A stretch of DNA of 64,000 bases from Hydrogenophaga intermedia (GCF_000723405.1 NZ_CCAE010000015.1:25057-89056), one strand, 5' to 3'; shown: positions 24,288 to 33,628, counted from the first letter of the stretch. Numbers and translations are program-made. Notes: a model not told the origin generated them from the sequence alone.

Positions 24288-25415
24288 ATGCTCGACAAAC
24301 TCAACCACCTCGCCGAAAGCCACGGCGCGCTGCGCCCCGGGCGCGGCCTGGTCACCGGGGTCATTGCCCTGGTGCTGGCCGTGCTGTGCTTCCTGGGCGT
24401 GCTGGCCTTCCACTTTCCCGAGTACCTCACCACGCCCGAGCTGCGCCGCCAGTACGACGTGGCGCTGATGCGCCAGATCCTGTTCTGGTCACTGGTGCTG
24501 GCCGGGGCGCTGAGCCTGGCCAACCTGGTCTTCCGTCGCGCGCCCTGGCTGGCCGGCGCGGCCTTCGCGCTGGTGCGGCTGAGCGCCCTGCTCGGTGGCC
24601 ACGCGGTGGAGGTGGACCCGAACTTTCCCGACGACACGCCCTACATCGGCCTGGACTGGTTCATCCTCGACCTGCTGGGCTCGGCGCTGATCTTCATCTT
24701 CATCGAGAAGCTCTTCAAGCTGCGCAAGGACCAGCCGGTGTTCCGCCCCGAGTGGCAGACCGACTTCCACCACTTCATCGTCAACCACATGCTGGTGGGC
24801 TTCATGCTGCTGGCCACCAACCTGCTGGTGCACCGCCTGTTCGGCTGGGTGCCGGTGGACGGCGTGCGCGGCTGGATCGCCGGCCTGCCCTTCTGGGCCG
24901 GCCTGCCGCTGTGCATCCTGGTGGCCGATCTGGCGCAGTACTGGACGCACCGCGCGTACCACGAGGTGCCGCTGCTCTGGCGCCTGCACGCGGTGCACCA
25001 CAGCACCAAACACATGGACTGGATGGCCGGCTCGCGCCAGCACATCCTAGAGACGCTCATCACCCGCACCCTGGTGCTGGGGCCGATGTTCCTGCTGGGC
25101 TTCTCCAAGGAAGTGATCGACGCCTACATCATCGTGGTGGGCTTCCAGGCGGTGTTCAACCACGCCAACGTGAGCGTGCGCCTGGGCCCGCTGCGCTACC
25201 TCATCGTCACGCCCAACTTCCACCACTGGCACCACAGCCAGGACCAGGAGGCGCTGGACCGCAACTACGCCGCGCACTACGCCTTCCTGGACCACCTCTT
25301 CGGCACCGCCGTGAACAGCCCGAAGCTGTGGCCCGAGCGCTACGGCGTGCTGGGCGACTACGTGCCCAAGGGCTTTCTGCGGCAACTGGCCTTCCCGTTC
25401 ACCTGGAAGGGCTGA
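24288..25415 (+). CDS. Sterol desaturase / fatty acid hydroxylase family membrane protein
   Basis: Integral membrane di-iron enzyme of the FA_hydroxylase superfamily, 375 residues with several hydrophobic segments in the first 270 residues. The histidine clusters that bind the metal are visible: HRAYHE near 223, HAVHHSTKHMD near 237 and NFHHWHHSQD near 312. The substrate (a lipid or carotenoid-like molecule) cannot be told. The ATG at 24288 follows CAGGAGGCGGCCGC. It is followed after 3 bases by the flavoprotein gene, probably co-transcribed. Confidence 0.88.
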   Translation: MLDKLNHLAESHGALRPGRGLVTGVIALVLAVLCFLGVLAFHFPEYLTTPELRRQYDVALMRQILFWSLVLAGALSLANLVFRRAPWLAGAAFALVRLSALLGGHAVEVDPNFPDDTPYIGLDWFILDLLGSALIFIFIEKLFKLRKDQPVFRPEWQTDFHHFIVNHMLVGFMLLATNLLVHRLFGWVPVDGVRGWIAGLPFWAGLPLCILVADLAQYWTHRAYHEVPLLWRLHAVHHSTKHMDWMAGSRQHILETLITRTLVLGPMFLLGFSKEVIDAYIIVVGFQAVFNHANVSVRLGPLRYLIVTPNFHHWHHSQDQEALDRNYAAHYAFLDHLFGTAVNSPKLWPERYGVLGDYVPKGFLRQLAFPFTWKG

Positions 25416-25418
25416 GCC

Positions 25419-26627
25419 TTGAGCGACAAGCCCTGGGACGCCATCGTCGTCGGCGCCGGCGCCGCCGGCCTGTTCTGCGCCGGCATCGCCGGCCAGCGTG
25501 GGCGCCGCGTGCTGCTCATCGACCACAGCCCCAAGGTGGCCGAGAAGATCCGCATCTCCGGCGGCGGGCGCGCCAACTTCACCAATCGCGACCTCGACCC
25601 GCGCGCGCCGCAGAAGCACTTCGTCAGCGAGAACCCGAACTTCTGCCGCTCGGCGCTGTCGCGCTACACGCCCACCGACTTCATCGCCCTGGTGCAGCGC
25701 CACGGCATTGCCTGGCACGAGAAGCACAAGGGCCAACTCTTCTGCGACCGCTCGGCCGACGACCTGATCCAGATGCTGCTGCGCGAGTGCGAGGCCGGCG
25801 GCGTGACCCGCTGGCAGCCCTGCGCTGTGCAGGCCGTGCGCCAGGGCGGCGACGGCACCTACGAACTCGACACCGACCGCGGCCCCGTGCGCGCGCCCCA
25901 GCTGGTGGTGGCCACCGGCGGCCTGCCCATCCCGCAGATCGGCGCCAGCGACTTCGGCCTGCGCCTGGCGGCGCAGTTCGGCCTGGGCGTGATCGAACCC
26001 CGCGCCGCCCTGGTCCCGCTCACCTTCGACGGCGCCGCCTGGGCGCCCTACGCCGGCCTGGCCGGGCTGGCGCTGCCTGTGCGCATCGAGACCGGCGGCA
26101 AGAAGGAGCGCATGGCCTTCGATGAGGACCTGCTGTTCACCCACCGGGGTCTGTCCGGCCCCGCGGTGCTGCAGATCTCCAGCTACTGGCTGCCGGGCGC
26201 GCCCATCCGCCTGGACCTGGCACCCGACACCGACCTGGCCGAGGCCCTGGGCGAGGCCAAGCGCCGATCACGCAAGCTGCTGGCCAACGAACTGGCCCAG
26301 TGGGTGCCCGCCCGCCTGGCCGACGCCTGGGCCGCGACGGATGCCGACTGGCAGCGCCCCGTGATGGAAACCGGCGACCGTGCCCTGGCCCGCCTGGCCG
26401 AGCGATTGCAGCGCTGGGAGCTGGTGCCCACCGGCACCGAGGGTTGGCGCAAGGCCGAGGTGATGCGCGGTGGGGTGGACACGCGGGCCCTGTCCCAGCA
26501 GACGATGGAATCGCGCCAGGGCGGGCTGTACTTCATCGGCGAGGTGGTGGACGTGACGGGCTGGCTGGGCGGATACAACTTCCAGTGGGCCTGGGCGTCC
26601 GCCCATGCCTGCGCGCAGGCGCTGTAA
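25419..26627 (+). CDS. YhiN/HI0933-family NAD(P)/FAD-dependent flavoprotein
   Basis: A 402-residue flavoprotein of the HI0933-like family, function not settled. It shows the FAD dinucleotide fold AIVVGAGAAGLFCAGIAG near residue 9, the family motif IRISGGGRANFTNRD near 44, the GGLPIPQIGASDFG region near 166 and the C-terminal GEVVDVTGWLGGYNFQWAW near 374. The start is a TTG at 25419, three bases after the stop of the desaturase gene; there is no room for an earlier start and the protein is complete from there. Confidence 0.88.
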   Translation: MSDKPWDAIVVGAGAAGLFCAGIAGQRGRRVLLIDHSPKVAEKIRISGGGRANFTNRDLDPRAPQKHFVSENPNFCRSALSRYTPTDFIALVQRHGIAWHEKHKGQLFCDRSADDLIQMLLRECEAGGVTRWQPCAVQAVRQGGDGTYELDTDRGPVRAPQLVVATGGLPIPQIGASDFGLRLAAQFGLGVIEPRAALVPLTFDGAAWAPYAGLAGLALPVRIETGGKKERMAFDEDLLFTHRGLSGPAVLQISSYWLPGAPIRLDLAPDTDLAEALGEAKRRSRKLLANELAQWVPARLADAWAATDADWQRPVMETGDRALARLAERLQRWELVPTGTEGWRKAEVMRGGVDTRALSQQTMESRQGGLYFIGEVVDVTGWLGGYNFQWAWASAHACAQAL

Positions 26628-26635
26628 GCACAAGC

Positions 26636-26715
26636 CCCCACGCTCCGCCGCGGCGCGGGTCGCTGCCCCCCGAGGGGGCTGAGCCGCCTTGGTGCGGCCC
26701 GGCGGCGGCTCGGCG
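26636..26715. repeat. GC-rich dispersed extragenic element of the Comamonadaceae type
   Basis: An 80-base stretch with two hairpins: GCCCCCCGAGGGGGC and a longer GCCGCC...GGCGGC stem. Its wording (CACGCTCCGCCG then GGGTCGCTGCCCCCC) is one I recognise as recurring between genes in Comamonadaceae; the family name is mine by memory, not by search. A related unit lies at 57985-58063. Confidence 0.6.
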
Positions 26716-26738
26716 GTAGCCAACGCGGCGGAAATGTC

Positions 26739-26744
26739 TATAAT
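26739..26744 (+). promoter_or_regulatory. Promoter -10 element for rpsU
   Basis: A perfect TATAAT, 129 bases before the rpsU ATG. The -35 region (GTAGCC at 17 bases) is poor. Transcription would begin near 26751. Confidence 0.6.
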
Positions 26745-26872
26745 CGCGGGCTTTGCTGGCAAATTCCCGTCGGCCAATACTAGTTTTAGACGGGACACTT
26801 CGCAGCCAAGAAGGCCGGGCCTGATCTTCCCCGCCATCCTCTGGCCGCACATTCTCAGGAATCGATCGATAC

Positions 26873-27085
26873 ATGACCACCATCCGTGTCAAGGACAACG
26901 AGCCGTTCGACGTGGCTCTGCGTCGCTTCAAGCGCACCATTGAAAAACTCGGCCTGCTGACCGACCTCCGCGCCCGCGAGTTCTACGAGAAGCCCACCGC
27001 CGAGCGCAAGCGCAAGAAAGCCGCCGCAGTCAAGCGCCACTTCAAGCGCGTTCGCTCCATGCAGCTGCCCAAGAAGCTGTACTGA
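26873..27085 (+). CDS. rpsU: 30S ribosomal protein S21
   Basis: Small-subunit protein needed for translation initiation, 70 residues, full length. It begins [21 protein letters not shown] and ends MQLPKKLY, with the basic [18 protein letters not shown] stretch near residue 42. It is preceded by a TATAAT element and followed by a strong terminator, so it is a single-gene unit beside yqeY, a common order in betaproteobacteria. Confidence 0.97.
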   Translation: MTTIRVKDNEPFDVALRRFKRTIEKLGLLTDLRAREFYEKPTAERKRKKAAAVKRHFKRVRSMQLPKKLY

Positions 27086-27107
27086 ACGCCGCCGGCGTGT
27101 CCGGCCG

Positions 27108-27146
27108 AAAAGCCCGCTCCAGGACGCTAGAGCGGGCTTTTTCTTT
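27108..27146 (+). terminator. Rho-independent terminator after rpsU
   Basis: AAAAGCCCGCTC (27108-27119) pairs with GAGCGGGCTTTT (27130-27141) around a ten-base loop, followed by T-rich sequence. The arms are fully complementary. Confidence 0.92.
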
Positions 27147-27203
27147 TGCCCTACCCTTTTTCTCTTGCGACGGCCGCGCGCCGCCGAACCACCGGAGCCC
27201 ACC

Positions 27204-27650
27204 ATGAGCCTCAAAGTCCGCATCACCGACGACATGAAAGCCGCCATGCGCGCCAAGGAAACCGAGCGCCTGGCCACCATCCGCCTGCTCACGGCGGCGA
27301 TCAAGCAGAAGGAAGTGGACGAGCGCATCGAGCTCGACGACGCCGCCGTGGTGGGCGTGATCGACAAGATGGTCAAGCAACGCAAGGACTCCATCGCCGC
27401 CTTCGAACAGGGCAACCGGCCGGATCTGGCGGCCAAGGAAGCCGCCGAGCTGGTGGTGCTGCAGGCCTACCTGCCCGAACGCCTGTCGGCCGAGGCGGTG
27501 GCGGCGGAGGTGAAGGCCATCGTGGCCGAACTGGGTGCCAAGGGGCCGGGCGACATGGGCAAGGTGATGGGCGCGGTGAAGACGCGCCTGGCGGGCAAGG
27601 CCGACATGGGGCAGGTGTCGGCGGCGGTGAAGGCGGCGCTGGCGGGGTGA
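27204..27650 (+). CDS. yqeY: GatB/YqeY domain protein
   Basis: A 148-residue protein with the helical tail domain of the amidotransferase subunit GatB. It begins MSLKVRITDDMKAAMRAKE and contains LLTAAIKQKEVDER near residue 25, YLPERLSAEAVAAEV near 87 and the closing GKADMGQVSAAVKAAL. Known members are free-standing and are thought to act on tRNA or aminoacyl-tRNA. The ATG at 27204 has CCGGAG upstream. It follows rpsU, separated by a terminator. Confidence 0.92.
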   Translation: MSLKVRITDDMKAAMRAKETERLATIRLLTAAIKQKEVDERIELDDAAVVGVIDKMVKQRKDSIAAFEQGNRPDLAAKEAAELVVLQAYLPERLSAEAVAAEVKAIVAELGAKGPGDMGKVMGAVKTRLAGKADMGQVSAAVKAALAG

Positions 27651-27684
27651 GCCGCGACGTGCCGCCGAGCGCAGGGCACGCCCA

Positions 27685-29433
27685 CTAGAAGCTGGCGCCC
27701 AACTGGAACCCCGCGACCGCGTGGGGCGTGCGGAACCCTTCGGGCTTGTGCACCGGCACGCCCAGGAACACGTCGTAATGCAGCGCGCGCCAGCCACCGC
27801 GCAAGCCGAGCACGGCGCCGGCCAGGCGCTGGCCCACCAGCCACTGCGCGCTGGGGCCGCCCACGCGGCCCTGGTCCACGCCGGCGTAGAGTCGCTGGCC
27901 GCTGTCGCCCAGCAGCAGGCTCAGCTCGTTGCGCCACAGCCAGCCTCGCTCGCCAGTCAGGCTGCTTTCGCCGTCGAAGCCGCGCACGCTGTAGCGCCCA
28001 CCGATGGCGAAGCGGTCTTGCGGCGTGAGTGGCGTGCGTTCACGCTGGCCGCGCCAGTGGCTGCTCCAATGCAGCCGCAGTCCCGCCAGCTCGAACGGCT
28101 GGGACCAGGCGAGGTCCATGCTGAACAGCTTGAAGCGTGATCTACCTTCACCGAAAGGCTCTTCGGGCGCGGGCCGTGAGCCAAACGCACCGGTGCCGCG
28201 TTTGGCGGCGGCCCGCAGGTCGAGCTGCGATGAGCCGATCTGGCGGTGGTGCTCGGCGCCCAGCTCCCAGCCGCCGGTGCGCCGACGCTGCACCTCCACT
28301 TCCGTGTCGTCGATGAAACTGCTGGACTGGCGCGCGAACGCCTTGAGGCTGAGCGTGGTCTTGGCCACCGCGTCGCGGTGCAACAGGCGCGATAGGGTGA
28401 TGTCCTGCTGCGCGCCGCGGCCGCTGTAGCGGTAGTCCTGCGTCAGGCCGGCCACGCTCTGGAAGTAGCGGTGGCGGCTGGCGTTGAAACCCAGCCCCCA
28501 GTAGCCCAGGGGCAGCGAGTAGTGCACGCTGGTGTTGCGCGTGCCGCGATCGCCCGGATCGCCGCCGCCCAGGTCGCGGCCCTGGGTGAAATAGAACAGG
28601 TCGTTGAGTGTCCACCAGTGGTCCACGCTGAGGGTGGCGCTGGCCTGATAGCGGCCAGTGGATCTGGCTCCGCCGTCGTCGAGAGACAGGTTCAGCCGCA
28701 GCGGAAAGGCCTGGCGCCACTGGATGAGCAGTTCGCTGTCGGCCGGCGACGCGCCGGGCACGATCTGGACGTCGGCCTCCACCGTGGGCACGCGGCGCAG
28801 GTTCTCCAGCGCCTGCTCGACGTCGCGCACGTTGAGGATGTCGCCCACGCGCGCGGGCACGGCGTTGAGTGGTGTGGCGCGCAACGAGGTGCCCTCCGCG
28901 AAGCGGATGGCGCCAATGCGCCCTGGCAGCAACGTCAGGGCAAGGGTGCCGCGGGAGAGGTCCTGCGGCTCCAGCATCACGCGCGAGGTGACGAAGCCCT
29001 GCGCCGTGAGGTGCCGCTGCGCGCGCGCCACCGCCACGGAGACGCCCTCGGTACCCAGGCAACGGCCGACGGCCGGGTCGGGTCCCTGCGTGAGCGCGTC
29101 CGCTACCCAGCCGAACGAGTCGGCCGCTTCACCGCGCACGCGCACGCGTTCGATGGCGACGCACGGGGTTTCGGTCGCGGGCCAGTCCTGCCGGGGCGGC
29201 GCGGCCTCGGCACCGCCGAACACGTCGGTGCCGCGCTGCAGTGCCTCGCGCTGCTGACGTTCACGCTCGGCGGCACGGCGTTGTTCGAATTGGTCACGTT
29301 GGGCGGCGTCGGCGGGCGACTGGGCCCAGGTCGGACAGGACAGCAAGCTGGCGACGACGAGCGCCGGCAGCGAGACGCGTGCGGCAAGGCCCATGGGGCA
29401 GAGGAAGGGGATGGTGGTTTTCACGGGCGGCAT
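27685..29433 (-). CDS. TpsB-type outer-membrane transporter (ShlB/FhaC/HecB family)
   Basis: Outer-membrane pore of a two-partner secretion system, 582 residues. A signal peptide (LPALVVASLLSCPTWAQ) is followed by a charged stretch (residues 45-80), POTRA domains (CVAIERVRVRG near 100, ending GRIGAIRF) and a 16-strand barrel that ends VAGFQLGASF. The family motif VRGF is present in RFAIGGRYSVRGFDGE near 485. Two start codons are possible (29433 and 29394); neither has a clear ribosome binding site, and both give a signal peptide. No TpsA exoprotein gene is beside it, so the partner is elsewhere or absent. Confidence 0.88.
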   Translation of the reverse strand: MPPVKTTIPFLCPMGLAARVSLPALVVASLLSCPTWAQSPADAAQRDQFEQRRAAERERQQREALQRGTDVFGGAEAAPPRQDWPATETPCVAIERVRVRGEAADSFGWVADALTQGPDPAVGRCLGTEGVSVAVARAQRHLTAQGFVTSRVMLEPQDLSRGTLALTLLPGRIGAIRFAEGTSLRATPLNAVPARVGDILNVRDVEQALENLRRVPTVEADVQIVPGASPADSELLIQWRQAFPLRLNLSLDDGGARSTGRYQASATLSVDHWWTLNDLFYFTQGRDLGGGDPGDRGTRNTSVHYSLPLGYWGLGFNASRHRYFQSVAGLTQDYRYSGRGAQQDITLSRLLHRDAVAKTTLSLKAFARQSSSFIDDTEVEVQRRRTGGWELGAEHHRQIGSSQLDLRAAAKRGTGAFGSRPAPEEPFGEGRSRFKLFSMDLAWSQPFELAGLRLHWSSHWRGQRERTPLTPQDRFAIGGRYSVRGFDGESSLTGERGWLWRNELSLLLGDSGQRLYAGVDQGRVGGPSAQWLVGQRLAGAVLGLRGGWRALHYDVFLGVPVHKPEGFRTPHAVAGFQLGASF

Positions 29434-29511
29434 TACAGCCGCCGCTGCGAAGCACAACGGGAGGGGAGTACCCCGCCCGATGCGCCGCCCGACCCGCCAC
29501 GCGCGGGCGAA

Positions 29512-30402
29512 TCAGCCCAGGATGAGCGTGGTGCCCGCCACCGCCAGCGCTGCGCCCGCCCACGCGCCCCACGCCGGGCGACGCCGGTACACCAGCCACA
29601 GCAGCGGCAACACCACGATGGGGGTGACCGACGACAGGATCGCCACCAGCCCCGCCTGGCCGTGTTTCATGGCCTGCAGGATCAGCGTCATGCCCAGGGC
29701 CATGGCAATGGCGGCGCTGCCGAAGATCTGGCCCGCCTCGCGCCAGCGCATGGGCTCGCGCGAGCGCGCGATGCCCCAACCGCTGGCCCACAGCAGCGCG
29801 TGCGCCGCAAAGGCCGTGCTCATGCGCATGGCCGAGCCGGCCACGGCGTCGATGCCACTGGCCATGAGCGGTTTGAGCATCAGCGTGGCCACCGACTGGC
29901 ACAGCGCCGCCGCCAGCCCCAGTGCCACGCCCACCCACAGGTGCCCACGCGTCTGTTCCCAGGCGTGGGCCTCGTCGCCGCGCCGACCGCGCAGGATGGC
30001 CAGCATGACGCCCGCCACCAGCAGGCCGCTGCCCACCAGTGCCCAGCCCAGCAGCGATTCGCCGAGGAACATCCAGGCAAACACCGCGGAGAACACCGCG
30101 TGGGTGGCGAACAGCACGCCGCTGCGGCGCGGTCCCAGGCGGTTCATGCAGGCGAACAGCGCCGTGTCGCCGATGAAAATGCCGATGACGCCCGACAGCG
30201 CGAGCAGACCGAAGGCGGAAGCGTCGAGGCTGCGCCAGCCACCGCTGGCCAGCGCGATGGTCCACAGCAGCAGGGCAGCGAAGAACATGCGCCAGCGGCT
30301 GAATGCGATGGCGCCCAGGCGCTGCGCGGCGGGGGCCGAGAACAACGCCGCGATGGCCCAGCAGGCGGCCGCCACGAGCGCGAGCGCCTCGGGCCGCAGC
30401 AT
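29512..30402 (-). CDS. EamA-family drug/metabolite transporter
   Basis: Inner-membrane permease of the DMT superfamily, 296 residues with about ten hydrophobic segments and the usual two EamA repeats (the second starting near GHLWVGVALGLAAALCQSV at 152). The N-terminus MLRPEALALVAAACWAIAALF is typical. The substrate is unknown. It starts 4 bases after the pmbA stop, so it is likely in the pmbA transcript. Confidence 0.88.
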   Translation of the reverse strand: MLRPEALALVAAACWAIAALFSAPAAQRLGAIAFSRWRMFFAALLLWTIALASGGWRSLDASAFGLLALSGVIGIFIGDTALFACMNRLGPRRSGVLFATHAVFSAVFAWMFLGESLLGWALVGSGLLVAGVMLAILRGRRGDEAHAWEQTRGHLWVGVALGLAAALCQSVATLMLKPLMASGIDAVAGSAMRMSTAFAAHALLWASGWGIARSREPMRWREAGQIFGSAAIAMALGMTLILQAMKHGQAGLVAILSSVTPIVVLPLLWLVYRRRPAWGAWAGAALAVAGTTLILG

Positions 30403-30406
30403 GTGA

Positions 30407-31813
30407 TCAGCTCCCGGCGACCTTCATGCGATTGACGAGCACCGAGCCCACCGTCTTGGCCCCGTAGTTGTAGGCGTCCGCGCCCACGGCCTCGATGCCC
30501 ATGAGCATGTCGCGCAGGTTGCCGGCGATGGTGATTTCCTGCACCGGGTAGGCGATGACGCCGTTCTCGACCCAGTAACCCGAGGCGCCGCGCGAGTAGT
30601 CGCCCGTGACGGGGTTGACGCCCTGCCCCATCAGTTCGGTGACGAACAGGCCACGGCCCAGCTTCTTCAGCATGGCGTCGAGGTCGTCGCCGGCTTGGGT
30701 GCGCCGGCTGGTGAGGGTGAGGTTGTGCGAGCCACCCGCGTTGCCTGTGGTGCGCATGCCCAGCTTGCGGGCCGAGTAGGTGGACAGGAAGTAGCCCTGC
30801 ACCACGCCGCCGTCGACCACGCGCCGCGCGCGCGTTTGCACGCCTTCGTCGTCGAACGGCGAACTGCCCTTGCCGCCGCGCACGAAGGGGTCTTCGTCGA
30901 TGTCCAGGTGCGCGGCCATGGCCGACTTGCCCAGGCTGTCGGCCAGGAAGCTGGTCTTGCGGTACAGCGCGCCGCCGCTGATGGCCTGCACGAAGGCGCC
31001 CAGCAAGCCGGCGGCCAGGGGCGACTCGAACAGCACCGGGCATTCGGTGGTGGCGATCTTGCGGGCGCGCAGGCGCGAGAGCGCGCGCTCGGCGGCGTAG
31101 CGGCCCACCACCTCGGGCGAGGCCAGGTCTTGCGGCGCGCGCATGGAGCTGTACCAGTAGTCGCGCTGCATCTGTGCGCCCTTGCCCGCGATGGGCGCGA
31201 CCGACAGGCTGTGGCGCGAGCTGGCGTAGCCGCCGCTGAAGATGCCCTTGCCGCCGCGCTGGCCGCCGCGCATGTGCGCGCCGAAGAAGTGCGACTGCTG
31301 CGCCGAGACGCTGGCGCCTTCGCTGTTGGTGATCTGCTTGCTGGTGGCGAAGGCCGCGGCCTCGCAGGCCAGGGCCAGTTCGGCCGCCTGTTCGGAGGTG
31401 ATGGCCCAGGGATGGAACAGATCCAGATCGCGCAGGCGGTCGGCCTCGGCGGCCACGTCCTGCGCGTCGGGCAGGCCAGCCACCGGGTCTTCGGCGGTGA
31501 AGCGGGCGATGTCGTAGGCGGCCTGCACGGTCTGGCGCACGGCGGCGGCGGAGAAGTCGGAGGTGCTGGCGTTGCCGCGCCGCTGGCCCAGGTACACGGT
31601 GACGCCAAGCGACTTGTCGCGATTGCGCTCGACGTTCTCCAGCTCGGCCTTGCGCACCGAGACGCTGAGGCCCGCGCCTTCGGACACCTCGGCCGCCGCA
31701 TCGGCCGCGCCGAGCGACTTCGCGTGCGTGAGCGCCAGATCGACCAGTTCCTCGAACTGGTGGCGGCTGTACTGGAATCCGGGCAAGGGGGTGTTCGAGG
31801 CGGTCTTGGACAT
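30407..31813 (-). CDS. pmbA: Metalloprotease subunit PmbA/TldE
   Basis: TldE partner of the TldD/TldE zinc protease, which degrades unfolded small proteins and matures microcin-type peptides. It has 468 residues. Landmarks: VSEGAGLSVSVRKAELENVE near 44, GVTVYLGQRRGNASTSDFS near 71, GGKGIFSGGYASSRHSLSV near 190 and the C-terminal NPVTGDYSRGASGYWVENG near 402. The start is the ATG at 31811-31813; the frame is open 21 codons more but without homology. It is divergent from yjgA, a pairing common in proteobacteria. Confidence 0.94.
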   Translation of the reverse strand: MSKTASNTPLPGFQYSRHQFEELVDLALTHAKSLGAADAAAEVSEGAGLSVSVRKAELENVERNRDKSLGVTVYLGQRRGNASTSDFSAAAVRQTVQAAYDIARFTAEDPVAGLPDAQDVAAEADRLRDLDLFHPWAITSEQAAELALACEAAAFATSKQITNSEGASVSAQQSHFFGAHMRGGQRGGKGIFSGGYASSRHSLSVAPIAGKGAQMQRDYWYSSMRAPQDLASPEVVGRYAAERALSRLRARKIATTECPVLFESPLAAGLLGAFVQAISGGALYRKTSFLADSLGKSAMAAHLDIDEDPFVRGGKGSSPFDDEGVQTRARRVVDGGVVQGYFLSTYSARKLGMRTTGNAGGSHNLTLTSRRTQAGDDLDAMLKKLGRGLFVTELMGQGVNPVTGDYSRGASGYWVENGVIAYPVQEITIAGNLRDMLMGIEAVGADAYNYGAKTVGSVLVNRMKVAGS

Positions 31814-31881
31814 GGCGGCCGCTATGATACGGGCCCCCTTTGCGCGGCGCCCGCCGCCACGCACAAGCCCCAACATTCCCC

Positions 31882-32514
31882 ATGTCGCGCAAACCCACCC
31901 GAGGCTATTTCGTTCGCGGTCACTTCGTGGCCGAGGGCAGCGAGCTGGACCAGGAACTCAAGCGCGACGCCAAGGGCGGCGAGCTGAGCAAGACCGACCT
32001 GAAAAAGCTCAGCGAGCGCCTGCAGAACCTGGGCGAGCAACTGCTCACCCTGCCCGCCGGGCCGTTCGACCGCCTGGGCCTCGACGACCGCCTGGTCGAT
32101 TCGCTGGCCGAGGCGCGGCGCATCACCAACTTCGAGGGCCGGCGCCGGCAGGTGCAGTACATCGGCAAGCTCATGCGCAAGCTGCCCGAAGACACCATCG
32201 CCGCCATCGAGACCGCCATCGAGGAGCAGCACCGCCCCTCGGCCGAGGCCACGCTGCAACTGCACCAGGCCGAGCAATGGCGCGACCGCCTGATCGCCGA
32301 CGACGAGGCCCTCACCGCCTGGCTCGCGCTTGACGCCGAGGCGGACGTGCAGCAGTTGCGCACTCTCATCCGCCAGGCGCGCAAGGACGCGCAGGCCGTG
32401 AAGGAGCGCCCCGGCGAGGCGCAGCGCCACGACAAGGCCTACCGCGACATCTTTCAACACGTCAAGGCCGCGCTGGCGCGTGGCGACGGCGACGAACCCG
32501 GCGAATCAGAATGA
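31882..32514 (+). CDS. yjgA: Ribosome-associated protein, DUF615/YjgA (DarP) family
   Basis: A 210-residue protein of the YjgA family, which binds late 50S assembly intermediates. It is rich in charged helices: GELSKTDLKKLSERLQNLGEQL near residue 33, RLVDSLAEARRITNFEGRRRQ near 71 and the closing RHDKAYRDIFQHVKAAL. The ATG at 31882 follows a weak ribosome binding site. The end overlaps mog by four bases (ATGA). Confidence 0.9.
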   Translation: MSRKPTRGYFVRGHFVAEGSELDQELKRDAKGGELSKTDLKKLSERLQNLGEQLLTLPAGPFDRLGLDDRLVDSLAEARRITNFEGRRRQVQYIGKLMRKLPEDTIAAIETAIEEQHRPSAEATLQLHQAEQWRDRLIADDEALTAWLALDAEADVQQLRTLIRQARKDAQAVKERPGEAQRHDKAYRDIFQHVKAALARGDGDEPGESE

Positions 32515-33113
32515 GCGAATCTCTTGCCGCGCACGACCCGGTGCGCATCGGCATCGTCTCCATCAGCGACCGCGCGAGCAGCGGCGTCTACCAGGACCAG
32601 GGCCTGCCCGCGCTGCAGGATTGGCTGACGCGCGCGCTGAAGAACCCCATCAGCTTCGAGGCCCGCCTCATCCCCGACGAGCAGGACCGCATCAGCGCCA
32701 CGCTGATCGAGCTGGTGGACATGGGCTGCGCCCTGGTGCTCACCACCGGCGGCACCGGGCCGGCCAAGCGCGACGTGACGCCGGAGGCCACGCTGGCCGT
32801 GGCGCACAAGGAAATGCCCGGCTTCGGCGAGCAGATGCGTCAGGTAAGCCTGGCCTTCGTGCCCACGGCCATCCTGTCGCGCCAGGTGGCGGTGGTGCGC
32901 GACGAAACGCTGATCATCAATCTGCCCGGTCAGCCCAAGGCCATCGCCGAAACGCTGGAAGGCGCGAAGAACGCCGACGGCTCGGTGCGCGTGAACGGCA
33001 TCTTCGCGGCCGTGCCCTACTGCGTCGACCTGATCGGTGGTCCCTACATCGAGACGCACGAAGAAGTCATCAAAGCCTGGCGACCCAAGAACGCCCAGCG
33101 CCCCGTCCGTTGA
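32511..33113 (+). CDS. mog: Molybdopterin adenylyltransferase
   Basis: Adenylates molybdopterin before molybdenum insertion, in Moco synthesis. It has 200 residues. It begins with the MoaB/Mog fold, RIGIVSISDRASSGVYQDQG near residue 12, and has the TTGGTGPAKRDVTPEAT active-site loop near 78 and INLPGQPKAIAETL near 141. It is coupled to yjgA by a 4-base overlap. It would serve the nitrate reductase at 18.9 kb, among other Moco enzymes. Confidence 0.95.
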   Translation: MSESLAAHDPVRIGIVSISDRASSGVYQDQGLPALQDWLTRALKNPISFEARLIPDEQDRISATLIELVDMGCALVLTTGGTGPAKRDVTPEATLAVAHKEMPGFGEQMRQVSLAFVPTAILSRQVAVVRDETLIINLPGQPKAIAETLEGAKNADGSVRVNGIFAAVPYCVDLIGGPYIETHEEVIKAWRPKNAQRPVR

Positions 33114-33124
33114 AAGGAACCCTT

Positions 33125-33601
33125 GTGAAGATTGAAAAAGACACCGTCGTCACCCTCAACGCGCGCATCCAGAACGCTCAGGGCAAGGTGCTGGACGACG
33201 GCAAGACCGCGCGCGCCTACCTGCACGGCGGCTACGGCAACACGCTGCACGGCATCGAGGTGGCGCTGGAGGGCCAGGAAAAAGGCTTCGCCACCACCAT
33301 CACCCTGCAACCCTCGCTGGCCTTCGGCGAGCGCGACGAGTCGCTCGTCACCACCATTCCCAAGACCCAGTTCCCGCCCGGCATCAAGGTGGGCGGCCAA
33401 CTGGAAGGCAGCGACGAGCAGGGCCGCCGCCACCTCTTCACGGTGATGAAGATCAAGGGCGACACCGTGCACCTGGACGGCAACCACCCGCTCGCCGGTG
33501 AGGACCTCACCATCACCCTGAAGGTGCTGGATGTGCGCGCGGCCTCGCCCGAAGAGGTGCAGCACGGCCATGCGCACGGCGCGCACGGCCACCACCACTG
33601 A
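33125..33601 (+). CDS. FKBP-type peptidyl-prolyl isomerase, SlyD-like
   Basis: A 158-residue cytoplasmic isomerase/chaperone. FKBP core MKIEKDTVVTLNARIQNAQG with an insert-in-flap segment (FGERDESLVTTIPKTQF near 69, then DGNHPLAGEDLTITLKVLDV near 118), as in SlyD. The tail is histidine-rich (HGHAHGAHGHHH) and could bind nickel or other metals. The start is a GTG at 33125, supported by AAAGGAA just upstream. It follows mog by 11 bases. Confidence 0.9.
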   Translation: MKIEKDTVVTLNARIQNAQGKVLDDGKTARAYLHGGYGNTLHGIEVALEGQEKGFATTITLQPSLAFGERDESLVTTIPKTQFPPGIKVGGQLEGSDEQGRRHLFTVMKIKGDTVHLDGNHPLAGEDLTITLKVLDVRAASPEEVQHGHAHGAHGHHH

Positions 33602-33628
33602 ACTCACGGGCGCGGTGACGCCGGCGCG

